DNA from: Centrapalus pauciflorus
Taxonomy: Eukaryota; Streptophyta; Magnoliopsida; Asterales; Asteraceae
DNA length: 64,000 nucleotides
NCBI GenBank assembly: GCA_020465985.1
Contig: JAANYP010000811.1
Location: 972,001 to 1,036,000, forward strand
Direction of reading: 5' to 3'
The notes beneath the pieces are model-generated. The model was not told the origin of the DNA, did not search any database, and was given only the letters and a program-made list of their open reading frames with translations. Position 1 is the first letter of the stretch. Each line of letters opens with the position of its first letter. Position numbers and translations under genes: made by a program. Positions 1 to 10,648 of this stretch are shown one piece after another.

Positions 1-1427
1 TTTTATAACTTTTATAACTTTTATACAAGTAGTCTTTGAATAAACAACAAGAATCATAAGTTATTTCAAGTTTATAAACCGCAGATTTTCGGCAGAAAAT
101 TTATATCGACTTTGAAAAATCATAACTTATTCATAATTTATCAAATTGAGTTGATTCTTGTCTCAAAAGATAGATCTATGTCTTAACTATAGATCTCGAA
201 GTTTTCATAATTTATTTTGGAGTTTAAGACCTCCAGAAATTATTTGGGAAACCGAAAGTTTGACAGCTCAAAAATGGCCAACATAGGGTTTTCAACGAGC
301 TTTTTCACCAACCTAAACATATCGAAAAATGGCCGTTCTTGATTCTAAAAATCCTTTGTATATAGTAGTTTAATGTCCTAGAAAACCAAAGTCTAAAACT
401 TTGTGGAGCTTGGTCAAAAACAGCCTCAAAGTAGGCCGAAAAACTCCGAAAAAGCTGGAAAATTATATATATATAAACTTGACGTTTTAAGCGGGTTTTA
501 TTTATAAACTTGTAATGTTGGGTGATTTAAGATATAAAAATCTATAAATATATATATCATCATATATTAGATTAAGTCCTTATTATCGTTTAGGACTCGA
601 TTAAACTCACTCGACACATCATCCATCCATTTACGCTAAATAGCTTTTTACGCTCGTTTTTGCCATCGCAATCTCGGTGAGTTCTCATAGCCCCTATTTT
701 CACACTGTTATGTTTTGGGGATGAATTACATGCTTCGTTTTTATATGAACACGAAAATATCTTCATTTCTATTATGTATTACACATGTGGTTCCATTAGC
801 CATTATATCATGAACCGTTAATTGCATTTATTTGTAAGCGCGAATATATTGTGGATAGATCTATCGGGAGTCATGTCCCCCATTCAGGTTAGTTCGGGTC
901 GGCTAACAGCGAGTGCATATATATTCAACACACGGTATTACGTATGGGAATACTGCACAGGGCAAACTCATTTTAATTAAGCTTCGGTTGTATGATGGTT
1001 TATATAATACATACACGGAATTTATGATTTTATAAATTCAATTCATCTGATAATGTCCACACAACTGGTCTTTTCGCGTAAACCTATGAGCTCACCAACA
1101 ATTTGTTGACGTATTTTAGCATGTATTTTCAGGTGTTTAAGACATGCACATTCCTCAGAAGTATTCCAAGGCTTCCGTTCATTTTGGTGTCGCATCATTT
1201 TCAAACTCGGAGATTTACTTACATCTTTCCGGATAAACATTGTGTATTTAAATCTTGGTATTTTAAGAACTACTTACGCTGTATTTTTGTTATGTAAAAC
1301 AATATTCATATTTGAAGTTAAATCAATCTATTTTTGAAAACGTCCATATAGTGGTCGTTCGTTATGATTATGGTTACATTTCCGCGACGTCGCTCTTTGT
1401 TGCCAACCGGGGTAACAGGGTGTGACA
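1..1427 (+). repeat. 5' LTR of the gypsy element (truncated by window start)
   Basis: It matches 13067-14571 nearly throughout, ends in GGGTGTGACA and is followed three bases later by the tRNA primer site. About the first kilobase of the LTR lies outside the window. The TA run that is long in the 3' LTR (13530-13612) is short here, around 463-475. Confidence 0.9.
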
Positions 1428-1430
1428 GAT

Positions 1431-1443
1431 TGGTATCAGAGCC
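1431..1443 (+). other. Primer-binding site (initiator Met tRNA)
   Basis: TGGTATCAGAGCC directly downstream of the LTR end at 1427, the usual plant minus-strand primer site. Confidence 0.9.
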
Positions 1444-1538
1444 ATAGTTATAGTGAACTAGGTTGCATTAGTAACTGTTACAAAAACTAAACTTTCTTCA
1501 AGAACTGTGAACATAGTACGGACCCTGATGACAATAAC

Positions 1539-2290
1539 ATGTCGAACAATACGGTTATTATCCTCTTTGACTCAGAGGATGAATTCTCACCCATGGAACA
1601 AGAAAGTCGAGGTGGCAGTGAGGTGTACTTTGGATCGGGAACCCACCCAGACCCAATCAATGACGATGTAATGGAATCGTCAAAACACAAGGAGGGCAAC
1701 TGTGGTCCTGCAGCACAAATTGCTCCACCATCACCACCACATATTCCATCCTACACCCTATTCAGAAACCATCCCAATGGACCATTGAAGAAGTTCACCC
1801 CTAGGAAAAGGGTGTGACTAGCACAACGGGAGTCTATCCCGATACCTGCCTATCAGCCAAGCCCGTCGCAGTAATGACGGGCAAACATAAGACAATGGGG
1901 ATGGACGCCTCACACTCTCCAAGAGTGGAGAAACGAGGAGGGGATCCAAAGCCAGTTTGAAGTCGGAACACCATCTTCCTCTCAAGTGCCGACACTTACC
2001 CAGAAACCTATGTACCAAACGATGCCCCTGTTAGTGGCAAGGGCCGCCAGACACGACCCCCAATTTTGACAAAATCCACCAAGAGGTTGGTGAGATCTTT
2101 GCAAGGATTAAGTAGGAGGCAATGCAAACCACCAACGAACCTTGGGCTAATCAGAATACCCAGGCAATTCAACAAGAAGGAATCGACGAATTGTGACAGC
2201 GCCTAGCAGAGCACGAAACCCGCAGTGCAGAACTTACCCAACGACTTAACGCTCTGGAGTACGAGGAAACCTCGGAGGCATCTCATACTT
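1539..2290 (+). pseudogene. gypsy gag N-terminal remnant
   Basis: An open stretch of 92 codons (1539-1817) starts about 95 bases after the primer site and is proline-rich near its end (PPSPPHIPSY). Reading continues in broken frames to about 2290 with acidic, glutamine-rich peptide. From 2290 to about 2500 I see no capsid core or CCHC zinc knuckle, so the central gag appears deleted. Assignment as Gag rests on position and composition, not on a recognised motif. Confidence 0.6.
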
Positions 2291-2500
2291 AGTACCCTTT
2301 CTACCATTTTATAGTATTTCTCAAGGCGTTACTATCTGATATATCTTAGAGTATGTAAGGCCTAAAAAAAAAAAATTTATCAGGAAATCCCGACCATATC
2401 ATGTACAAAGATTAGGTATCAAGCATTTTAATGAAGAACTATGTTTTATCCATAACTATGTGCATGAGGATATGTAGTACGACAATCTGCCTAAGAAATT

Positions 2501-2990
2501 TCAAACCCATAGACTTATATGCATTTCTACTATTTGATACTGGTGCTGATAGGAGCTTTATATCCACTAAGTTCATAAGCAGATAAATTCCATTCTTACA
2601 CCATTAAGTGCCACTTATGCTATTGAGGTTGATGACAGTGAGACGCTTAAGACAAATAATATAAGTCGAGGATGCTCCTTAGAATTAGTAGGCCGACTCT
2701 TTGAAACAGACTTGATACCCGTCAAAATTAGAATTTTTGACGTGGTCATAGGCATGGATTGACTATCGAAAAATCGTGCGGAAATAATGTGCAACAAGAA
2801 GACGGTTCATATACTTTTAGCCAATAAGAAGGTCCTTACTGTCCAAGGCAAAACAAGAAATACCACAGTAAGCATCATCCCTAGCATTAGGACCCTGAAG
2901 TGTTGTCAGAGAGGGAGCCAAAGGAAAAGCGGCTCAAAAATATTCTTATTATTTGTGATACCCCAAGGTTTTGCTAGATTACATACCTGG
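2501..2990 (+). pseudogene. gypsy aspartic protease remnant
   Basis: The active-site peptide LLFDTGADRSFIS is readable near 2528-2570, followed in pieces by FDVVIGMD near 2735-2760, where the next codon is TGA in place of the usual Trp, and by KNRAEIMCNKKTVHI near 2770-2815. This is the typical plant gypsy protease-to-RT linker. Several frame changes and stops make it non-functional. Confidence 0.8.
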
Positions 2991-3109
2991 ACTCTCACCA
3001 TCAAGGCAAGTCGAATTCCAAATTGACATAGTGTCAGGTGCTGCACCAGTGGCTCGAGCACCATGCCGATTAGCCCCATCATAGTGTAAGAATCGTCCAA
3101 CCAACTGTA

Positions 3110-4166
3110 GGAGCTCTAAGATAAAAGGTTTATCAAACCGAGTTCCTCGCTTTGGGAAGCTCCAGCTTTGTTCGTAAAGAAGAATGATAGAACCTTCAGA
3201 TTGTGCATCGATTACTGGAAGGTAAATAAGCTAATCACAGAGAACTGGTATCCACTCCCAAGGATCGATGACTTGTTTGACCAAACTCCAAAAATTAAGC
3301 TTCTATTCGAAGATCGATCTAAGGTCAAGTTATCATCAGGTTAGAGTTCGCAAGAAAGATATTCCAAAGACAGCCTTCAGATTTAGTTACGGTCATCATA
3401 AATTACTATTAATGTCATTTGGATTAACCAATACCCCAACAATACTCATGGACCTCATAAACCGGGTGTGCAAACCATATTTAGACAAATTCGTAATTGT
3501 CTTCATAAATGACATCTTAACCTACTTACGAAACGAGAAGGAGCACGAGCAACATTTAAGACTGATTCTGGAATTATCGGAGAAAGAACAACTATATGCT
3601 AAGCTTTCTAAATTTGACTTTTGGTTAGGAGAGGTGAAATCCCTCGGTCACGTGAACAATAGTAAAGGAATCCAAGTCGACCCCGCAAAGATCAAGGCTA
3701 TCAGGAATTGGTGAACTCTTAGAACCCCCATAGAGATACGACAGTTTTAAAGACTTGCCACTTAATATAAGTAATAATCTCAAAGATCACCAGAACTCTA
3801 ACAAAACTGACCCGAAAAGACATTAAATATGATTGGAGCAAGGATCAGGAGATATCATTTCAGTTATTAAAGCACAAACTGTGCAGTGCGCCTATTTTGT
3901 CCATACCTAAGAGGAACGAGAAATTTATAGATTACTATGACACTTCACACAATGGGTTGACGTAGAAAGATAAGGTCATAGTTTATACTTCATGAAAACT
4001 TAAGGTTCACGAGGTGAATTACACAACGCATGATCTAGATCTTGGAACAGTAGTCTTAACCCTTAAGACTTGAAGACATTAGTTGTACGGTAAGAAGTGT
4101 ATTACACTCACGGACCCTAAGAGCCTCCAACACATCTTCAACCAGAAAGAGTCAAATATGAGGTAA
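3110..4166 (+). pseudogene. gypsy reverse transcriptase / RNase H, 5' part
   Basis: The open stretch 3268-3714 (148 codons) has RT motifs: DLRSSYHQVRV, a degenerate FRF-YGHHKLLLMSFGLTN, and the catalytic box read as FVIVFINDIL. The usual box is FIDD, so the first of the paired aspartates is Asn (codon AAT, 3508-3510), which should abolish polymerisation. Weak RNase H similarity follows to 4166 with many stops and is cut at CATCG by the copia insertion; it resumes at 10649. Confidence 0.85.
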
Positions 4167-4171
4167 CATCG
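4167..4171. other. Target-site duplication CATCG (left copy)
   Basis: CATCG lies immediately outside the left LTR; the second copy is 10644-10648. The 5-bp length is typical of LTR retrotransposon integration. Confidence 0.95.
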
Positions 4172-4641
4172 TGTTGATGTAAACAACATAATTAAGTAAA
4201 AGGATCGAATTGTCATATCATGTTCTTTAATCTATAAGATTGATAAAGAATACTTACTTGATGGGATAATCGATTTAGACGTACTTGATGATGCCATTGT
4301 GAGATCGATCGGGAGGAGCCAACAATTCCAATTATGTCTTCTTTATGATGGAATGATTATGTGTTCTTATTCTCTAGAAAGTGATGAGAGAATTTATGGA
4401 ATAATGAATTATGACATAATGGAATATGAAGGATAACCACCCTATTTATAGTTAAGTGAAGGGTCTGAATCGTCCATCGAGATTCTATAAGGACCACTTG
4501 GTAATTAACCAAAAGTAGTGAGTAATTAATATAATATTATAATACTCACTTATAGATTAACATAATAATTAGTAAATAGTTAAGGCCACACTTTATGGAA
4601 ATATAATTATATATATACATACATATATAAATATTCCAACA
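4172..4641 (-). repeat. 3' LTR of the nested copia
   Basis: 470 bp with TG...CA ends. It is identical by eye to 10174-10643. On the minus strand it follows the polypurine tract at 4642. Confidence 0.97.
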
Positions 4642-5006
4642 TTCTCCCACTTGGCCGAATGACTATTTACATTAAGTATTGAATAAGTTGGCCAATTGTT
4701 AATCTAATCAATTCATCATGACTAAATAAGAGTATCAAAGCAAATAGATGCAACCTTACATGTCTTCATTGACATGGGATCCCCATCAGTTATACGTTTG
4801 ATATTCTTATAAGGTCAATGATTATAATAATCCATAAGACTATCCAAGGTAGTCTAAATATGGTAAGTATAAGATTTATGTGGTTAAATATAAGTACAAT
4901 TTGTCCTTTAGTACAATAATTGTCGACAATGTAAATAAATAGGACAAATGTTATCATAATGTGAAAGAGAGTATCTTAATACATGAACATAAGTATACAT
5001 CTTAAT
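4642..5006 (-). other. Polypurine tract and 3' untranslated region of the nested copia
   Basis: On the minus strand AAGTGGGAGAA abuts the 3' LTR and would prime plus-strand synthesis. The remaining ~350 bases between the pol stop and the tract show no reading frame or repeat that I can support. Confidence 0.85.
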
Positions 5007-8000
5007 TTACAACAACTTAGGTTGTAATCCCATCCTTTTGACATGTTCAAGGAATACTTTGGGAGGTAATCCTTTAGTAAATGGATCCGCTAACATGTCA
5101 TTAGTGCTGATGTACTCAACGATGATACTTTTATCTTCCACTCTTTCTCGAACAAATAAGTATTTTGTATCAAGATATAGACCTGCACCACTTGAGCTAG
5201 TATTGTTCGAGAAGCTTACAGCGGCACTATTATCACAATACAATCTTAAAGGCCTTGATATAGAGTCAATGACCTTTAATCCACTAATTAAATTTCTCAA
5301 CAACATAGCATGACATGTAGCATTATAACAAGCCACGTATTCTGCCATCATAGTTGCTGTAGTGGTGAGTTTTTGCTTATGACTCCTCCATGAGATAGGC
5401 CCACCTGATAGCATAAATATGTACCCCGAAGTTGATTTCTTGTCATCTTGACATTTTGCAAAATCAGAATCAGAATAACCTAAGACTTCAAGGTTATTTG
5501 TGCACTTAAATGTAAGCATATACTCTTTTGTCCCTTGTAGATATCGTAATACCTTTTTGGCTGCTTTCCAATGATCTAATCCAGGGTTGGATTGGTAACG
5601 ACCAAGCATGCCACTTATATAAGAAATATCAGGACGAGTACATACTTGTGCATACATAAGACTCCCTACTACTGAAGCATATGGAATTAGCTTCATTTGT
5701 TCACGTTCAGCATCAGACTTTGGACATTGAAATGAGCCAAATTTGTCACCCTTAACAACAGGAGCTGCGGTAGGAGAACAATTTTGCATGTTGAATTTAT
5801 TTAAGATTCGATCGATATATGCCTTTTGGGACAAGCCTAATGTTCCAAGGGCTCGATCTCTATGAATCTCAATACCAATAACATAAGAAGCTTCTCCCAA
5901 ATCTTTCATATCAAAATTTCTTGATAAGAAGCGTTTAGTCTCATGTAACATATCCTTATTGTTACTTGCTATAAGGATATCATCAACATACAAAACTAAA
6001 ATGGTAAATTTACTCCCACTCATCTTGAGATATATACATTGATCCACAAGATTTTTAGTGAATTCATGCCGTCTCATAATCTCGTCAAACTTTAAATACC
6101 ATTGACGAGAAGCCTGTTTTAACCCATAGATTGATTTCTTTAATCTACACACGAGATTTTCTTTACCTTCAACCTTAAACCCTTCTGGTTGTTTCATATG
6201 TATGTCCTCGTGTAAATCACCATTTAAGAATGCTGTTTTAACATCCATTTGATGTAGCTCTAAGTCATAATGAGCTACTAAGGCCATTACGATTCTAAAT
6301 GAATCTTTTCTCGAAACAGGAGAAAAAGTTTCATTGTAATTGACTCCTCTCTTTTGTGTATAGCCTTTGGCAACTAGTCTTGCTTTATAACGTTCAATGT
6401 TTCCTTTGGGGTCGAGTTTAGTTTTAAAAACCCACTTGCAGTCAACAGGTTTGCTTTTCACATCCTTAGGTAATTCTGCAAGTTCCCAAACATCATTCGT
6501 TTGCATAGACTTCAACTCGTCTTTCATGGCTTCGAGCCATTGAGTTGAACAATCACCATTTATGGCTTCATAATAAGAAGTTGGGTCTTCAAGTTTTCCT
6601 ATATCGTAATCAACCTCATTTAAATAGGTGATGAAATCATCATAATTAGTGGGTCTTCTTGATCTTTGAGACCTTCTTAATGGCTCTTCTTCTTGTTGAG
6701 CAACTTCAATGTTAGGTTCATGATGTGATGTAGTAGGATCCATGGGGTTATCAACTACCTCATTAGAAGGTATTGATGTGGAGACCTGATTGTGGATTGG
6801 AATTGGAATAATCATAGGAGTGACATTGTTTAAATCATTCCCCTCTTCCAAATCCACAATCCTACTATTATCACTCCCACTGAAATTGCCATTTTCAAGA
6901 AATTCGGCATGTCTAGTTTCAACAATCCTAGTAGTATGACGAGGTGCATAAAAGCGATATCCCTTAGAATGTTCAGGGTAACCAATAAAATAGCAACTTA
7001 TAGTTTTGGAGTCTAATTTCCTCAAATGAGGATTATATAATTTGGCTTCTGCTGGACAACCCCAAACTTTTAAATATTTAAGACTAGGTATCCTACCTGT
7101 CCATAACTCAAATGGTGTTTTAGGGACAGATTTTGAAGGAACCCTATTGAGTATATGTACAGCAGTTTTAAGAGCCTCAGTCCAAAGTGATTCTGGAAGA
7201 CAAGTGTTTGCAATCATGCTTCGTACCATATCCAAAAGGGTACGATTACGTCTTTCCGCAACACCATTTTGTTGCGGGGTTCCTGGCATTGTAAATTGAT
7301 TAATAATGTCGCACGATTTACAAAACTCTACAAAAGGTCCAGGGCATTGGCCGACATCAGAATGTCGACCATAGTATTCACCACCCCTATCCGATCTTAC
7401 AACCTTTATCTTAAGGTTTAGTTGATTTTCAACTTCAACTTTAAAGGTTTTAAACATATCAAGAGCCTCGGATTTTTCATGGATTAAATACAAGTAAGTG
7501 TAACGAGAGTAATCATCTATGAAGGTAATGAATGATTTGTGTCCTCCAATGCCAGCAGGAAAAGGACCACATATGTCGGTATGTATGATTTCCAATAATC
7601 CCGAACTACGTGTGGATCCTTTCTTAATCTTTTTGGACATTTTCCCCTTCATACACTCTATGCATTGATCAAAGTCCGAGAAGTCAAGATTATCAAGAAT
7701 TCCATCTTTAATGAGACGTGACATTCGATCTCTCGATATGTGGCCTAGTCGATTATGCCACAATTTTGAGGAATTATTGTCATCTCGCTTTCTTTTGTTT
7801 CCAATATTAAAGTCACATTTATTTATGTTCAAAGTCAGTAATGATCTAGAGAAATCATTATCCAAAGTTAGTTTATAAAGATCATTCTCTAGAACACCAT
7901 GGCCAACAACAATGGAGTTATGACAAATAGTAACTTTATTGTATCCAAATGTAAATGAGTATCCATAAGTATTTAATTTAGATACAGATATAAGGTTCCG

Positions 8001-8357
8001 AGTTATACTCGGAACATACAAAGTGTCATATAAGATTAAGGTGTGTCCTCCTTCTAATAGTAATGAAAGAGTTCCAACAGCTTCCACCTTAATTTCTGAA
8101 CCATCTCCCACTTTAATTGTTCGTTGGCTTCTTTCCAGGATTTTCTTTGAACGGAATCCCTGAAGTGAGTTTGTGACATGTATCATAGAACCCGTATCAA
8201 TCCACCAAGTGTTAGAAGGTACAGTAATGGAAAAAGATTCACAAATCATAAAGTTATGAGACATACCCTTCTTTGCTAACCACTCCTTAAATTTTGGACA
8301 ATCTCTTTGAGTGTCCTTTCTTTTTACAGAAGCGACACCAAGGATTGTCTTTTCCAC
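5007..8357 (-). CDS. pol: copia Pol polyprotein (protease, integrase, RT, RNase H)
   Basis: 1116 codons without a stop. Domains in order: protease with WWIDTGS near residue 51; GAG-pre-integrase HHCC with LWHNRLGHIS and CIECMKGK; integrase core with HTDICGP, VRSDRGGEY and NGVAERRNRT supplying the D, D and E; reverse transcriptase with WVFKTKL, MDVKTAFLNGDL and the catalytic YVDDILIAS; and RNase H with YSDSDFAKC, AEYVA, YCDNSAA and DPFTKGL. All catalytic residues I can recognise are present. The Met at 8357 is only the first ATG in this frame: the frame really continues from gag, with which it overlaps (8287-8357) in another phase, so the natural product is probably a Gag-Pol fusion made by unbroken relatives. 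Confidence 0.93.
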   Translation of the reverse strand: MEKTILGVASVKRKDTQRDCPKFKEWLAKKGMSHNFMICESFSITVPSNTWWIDTGSMIHVTNSLQGFRSKKILERSQRTIKVGDGSEIKVEAVGTLSLLLEGGHTLILYDTLYVPSITRNLISVSKLNTYGYSFTFGYNKVTICHNSIVVGHGVLENDLYKLTLDNDFSRSLLTLNINKCDFNIGNKRKRDDNNSSKLWHNRLGHISRDRMSRLIKDGILDNLDFSDFDQCIECMKGKMSKKIKKGSTRSSGLLEIIHTDICGPFPAGIGGHKSFITFIDDYSRYTYLYLIHEKSEALDMFKTFKVEVENQLNLKIKVVRSDRGGEYYGRHSDVGQCPGPFVEFCKSCDIINQFTMPGTPQQNGVAERRNRTLLDMVRSMIANTCLPESLWTEALKTAVHILNRVPSKSVPKTPFELWTGRIPSLKYLKVWGCPAEAKLYNPHLRKLDSKTISCYFIGYPEHSKGYRFYAPRHTTRIVETRHAEFLENGNFSGSDNSRIVDLEEGNDLNNVTPMIIPIPIHNQVSTSIPSNEVVDNPMDPTTSHHEPNIEVAQQEEEPLRRSQRSRRPTNYDDFITYLNEVDYDIGKLEDPTSYYEAINGDCSTQWLEAMKDELKSMQTNDVWELAELPKDVKSKPVDCKWVFKTKLDPKGNIERYKARLVAKGYTQKRGVNYNETFSPVSRKDSFRIVMALVAHYDLELHQMDVKTAFLNGDLHEDIHMKQPEGFKVEGKENLVCRLKKSIYGLKQASRQWYLKFDEIMRRHEFTKNLVDQCIYLKMSGSKFTILVLYVDDILIASNNKDMLHETKRFLSRNFDMKDLGEASYVIGIEIHRDRALGTLGLSQKAYIDRILNKFNMQNCSPTAAPVVKGDKFGSFQCPKSDAEREQMKLIPYASVVGSLMYAQVCTRPDISYISGMLGRYQSNPGLDHWKAAKKVLRYLQGTKEYMLTFKCTNNLEVLGYSDSDFAKCQDDKKSTSGYIFMLSGGPISWRSHKQKLTTTATMMAEYVACYNATCHAMLLRNLISGLKVIDSISRPLRLYCDNSAAVSFSNNTSSSGAGLYLDTKYLFVRERVEDKSIIVEYISTNDMLADPFTKGLPPKVFLEHVKRMGLQPKLL

Positions 8358-9096
8358 TACTTGATGTAGACCCTTTGCTAAAGTTTGACTTGTTTCCCTT
8401 TAGATCACCCTTGCTATTATCTGGATACTTACGCTTCTTCGAATTAGTGGAGGTCGTGAGATGAGCCACATCAGGCCTTTCAATTTTAAGGCGTTCCTCC
8501 TCTTGAACACACATAGCTATGAGCTCGCTCATTTGCCACTTCTCTTTTTGTGTATTATAATTGATCTTAAAAGGACCAAATTGAGTAGGAAGAGAAGTCA
8601 TAATGAAATGAACCAGGAAACCTTCAGAGATTTCCATATTCATGCTTTTTAACTTATTAGCCATGTCATTCATCATGAGAATGTGCTCACGAACACCGCT
8701 AACCCCGTCATACTTGGTGGTCAACATTTTGAGGATAAGAGTACTAGCATGTGCTTTTGAGGTACCCTTAAATTGTTCCTCAACAAAGGTCAAGTATTCT
8801 GTAGCCAATTCAGAATTAGGGATTGCTCCCCGAATTGCTACAGAGATGGAATTCTTAATGATCATTAATGACATACGATTGGAACGCTCCCACTGATCCC
8901 ATACACGTTTTTCATCAGATGTGCTTTTATCAGTAAGCGGGGTAGGGCGCTCTTCACGTAATGCAAGATCTAAATCCATCATCCCAAGTACTAATTTGAC
9001 TTGTTCTTTCCAGGAGGTGAAGTTTGTGCCATTTAATGGCTCAATTCCATGCATGATGCTGGGAGTTGTAGGTAAAGTAGATGCTGATATGCACAT
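8287..9096 (-). pseudogene. gag: copia Gag (UBN2-type) with a frameshifted zinc knuckle
   Basis: 269 codons. The N-terminal region has LNGTNFTSWKEQV (gag N-terminal motif) and the middle is a UBN2-type capsid domain with EEQFKGTSKAHASTLILKML and IMTSLPTQF. The C-terminus begins a CCHC knuckle (CRFCKKKGHSK), then leaves frame and stops. The final knuckle Cys is encoded in the pol frame (RDCPKF). This fits loss of two bases in a short GA repeat near 8315. It is either an inactivating lesion in a very young copy or, less likely, a programmed shift. Confidence 0.88.
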
Positions 9097-9180
9097 TTTA
9101 TAAAAATTATCATTATCGATGACTATTTTAAAAAATCAATAGAATGGGCACATAGTATAAGGCAATCAAAGTGTATTAGA

Positions 9181-9212
9181 TTAATCTATCACGAACACTT
9201 ATAATAGATTAA
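9181..9212 (-). other. Additional leader hairpin with a different loop
   Basis: TTAATCTAT (9181-9189) pairs perfectly with ATAGATTAA (9204-9212) around a 14-nt loop that lacks the CCAAMG core of its neighbours. It could be a diverged fifth member or chance in AT-rich sequence. Confidence 0.4.
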
Positions 9213-9223
9213 AATAGATATAA

Positions 9224-9500
9224 AATTCAATCGTTGACCTTTCGTTGGTCCAGTCAACAACCAAATTATTAAGATTATGAGTAATTAATGCAGACATATC
9301 TAAAATGTATCACCTTTGGGCAAGAAAACATAATAGATAAGTCTATAATGCAAATAATTTCCATTTAATAAATCATAATCTATTCCTCCTTTGGGTCAAA
9401 ATAAATCATGATCAATCAAATGTATAAAACATAAATTATGTCATTAGGAATATTAACATACAATAATCTCCGTTGGGCCGATTATATATATGTCAATATC
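9224..9500 (-). promoter_or_regulatory. Four tandem stem-loops in the copia 5' leader
   Basis: Hairpins pair 9224-9238 with 9253-9267, 9291-9308 with 9328-9345, 9371-9384 with 9400-9413, and 9449-9460 plus 9463-9468 with 9480-9485 plus 9489-9500. Apical loops are centred about 73, 74 and 82 bases apart and share the sense-strand core CCAAMG (mostly CCCAAAGG or CCCAACGG). Stem sequences differ. By my count all ten non-canonical pairs are A-C on the plus strand, hence U-G wobbles in minus-strand RNA. A packaging, dimerisation or translation-control element is inference. Confidence 0.7.
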
Positions 9501-9509
9501 AATTACGTC

Positions 9510-9576
9510 GGGTTTTTTTTTTTTTTTTTTTTTTTAGATTCGTCAAAATTTTCAATCTAAATGAAAAAAAAAACCC
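9510..9576 (-). repeat. Poly-T / poly-A hairpin in the copia leader
   Basis: GGG, a run of 23 T and AGATT are followed, after a 13-nt loop, by AATCTAAA, TG, a run of 10 A and CCC, forming a long inverted repeat. Homopolymer slippage probably explains the unequal arms. Confidence 0.75.
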
Positions 9577-9989
9577 TTTGATTGAAATTAACATAATTTG
9601 ATGGGATAATGAAAACTTAGTCATAAATATATGTGTAAACCAAATGCCACGTAGTCCAATTAAGGTTGCAATGGATAAGGCAAAAAAAAAAAACTTGATG
9701 GATCACCGTCAAAACTTCACGTGTTCTTTCACATATATAGAAACCGCCAAATTTTACTGTTTCCTTTCCGTCAATTAGAATTAAATAATTAATTTTTTTT
9801 TTTATTAAATAAAGAAAATTAACGAAACTTGCAATTTTGACGGTTACCCCACCAAATTCTCATGCAGAAAGTGAAAACTCACTTTATGATTCACAATTCC
9901 ACATGTATACTTTGATTAATTATGGTCAAATTTCATTCAATTGAGATAAAACAATTTACAGTTTCATTTTTATGGATTTCGACATATGA

Positions 9990-10089
9990 TTTTAATATTA
10001 GTCATAGCATATTTGTCATATCAATTTATGAACACATCTATTTTAATATTAGTCATAGCATATTTGTCATATCAATTTATGAACACATC
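9990..10089 (-). repeat. 51-bp tandem duplication in the copia leader
   Basis: Two copies of a segment starting TTTTAATATTAGTCATAGCA at 9990 and 10041, identical over about 49 bases, followed by GAACACATC in both. It lies between the primer site and gag. From 9577 to 9989 the leader is AT-rich with no frame or clear element. Confidence 0.9.
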
Positions 10090-10160
10090 GGATGATGATT
10101 CTTAACATTTTGATTCATTAAACGTAATTAGAATTTGATAAGACAATTAATTAAACCATT

Positions 10161-10173
10161 CTCTGATACCACA
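10161..10173 (-). other. Primer-binding site of the nested copia
   Basis: On the minus strand TGGTATCAGAG follows the 5' LTR end at 10174 after two bases; initiator Met tRNA type. Confidence 0.9.
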
Positions 10174-10643
10174 TGTTGATGTAAACAACATAATTAAGTA
10201 AAAGGATCGAATTGTCATATCATGTTCTTTAATCTATAAGATTGATAAAGAATACTTACTTGATGGGATAATCGATTTAGACGTACTTGATGATGCCATT
10301 GTGAGATCGATCGGGAGGAGCCAACAATTCCAATTATGTCTTCTTTATGATGGAATGATTATGTGTTCTTATTCTCTAGAAAGTGATGAGAGAATTTATG
10401 GAATAATGAATTATGACATAATGGAATATGAAGGATAACCACCCTATTTATAGTTAAGTGAAGGGTCTGAATCGTCCATCGAGATTCTATAAGGACCACT
10501 TGGTAATTAACCAAAAGTAGTGAGTAATTAATATAATATTATAATACTCACTTATAGATTAACATAATAATTAGTAAATAGTTAAGGCCACACTTTATGG
10601 AAATATAATTATATATATACATACATATATAAATATTCCAACA
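10174..10643 (-). repeat. 5' LTR of the nested copia
   Basis: 470 bp, identical to 4172-4641. It carries a minus-strand TATAAATA box at 10445-10452 that fits the element promoter. Confidence 0.97.
10445..10452 (-). promoter_or_regulatory. TATA box in the copia 5' LTR
   Basis: Minus-strand CTATAAATAG lies about 190 bases from the LTR start, consistent with a U3 promoter. Assignment is by motif and position only. Confidence 0.55.
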
Positions 10644-10648
10644 CATCG
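10644..10648. other. Target-site duplication CATCG (right copy)
   Basis: Directly abuts the LTR end at 10643 and matches 4167-4171 exactly. Confidence 0.95.

Larger units (their letters stand above)
4172..10643 (-). mobile_element. Young Ty1/copia retrotransposon nested in gypsy RNase H
   Basis: It is 6472 bp, minus strand, bounded by 470-bp LTRs that I find identical base for base and flanked by CATCG duplications. Order on the minus strand is 5' LTR (10174-10643), PBS, a 1.1-kb structured leader, gag, pol in the copia order PR-INT-RT-RH, PPT and 3' LTR (4172-4641). Identical LTRs imply recent insertion. The pol frame is open, but gag carries a frameshift inside its zinc knuckle. Confidence 0.97.
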
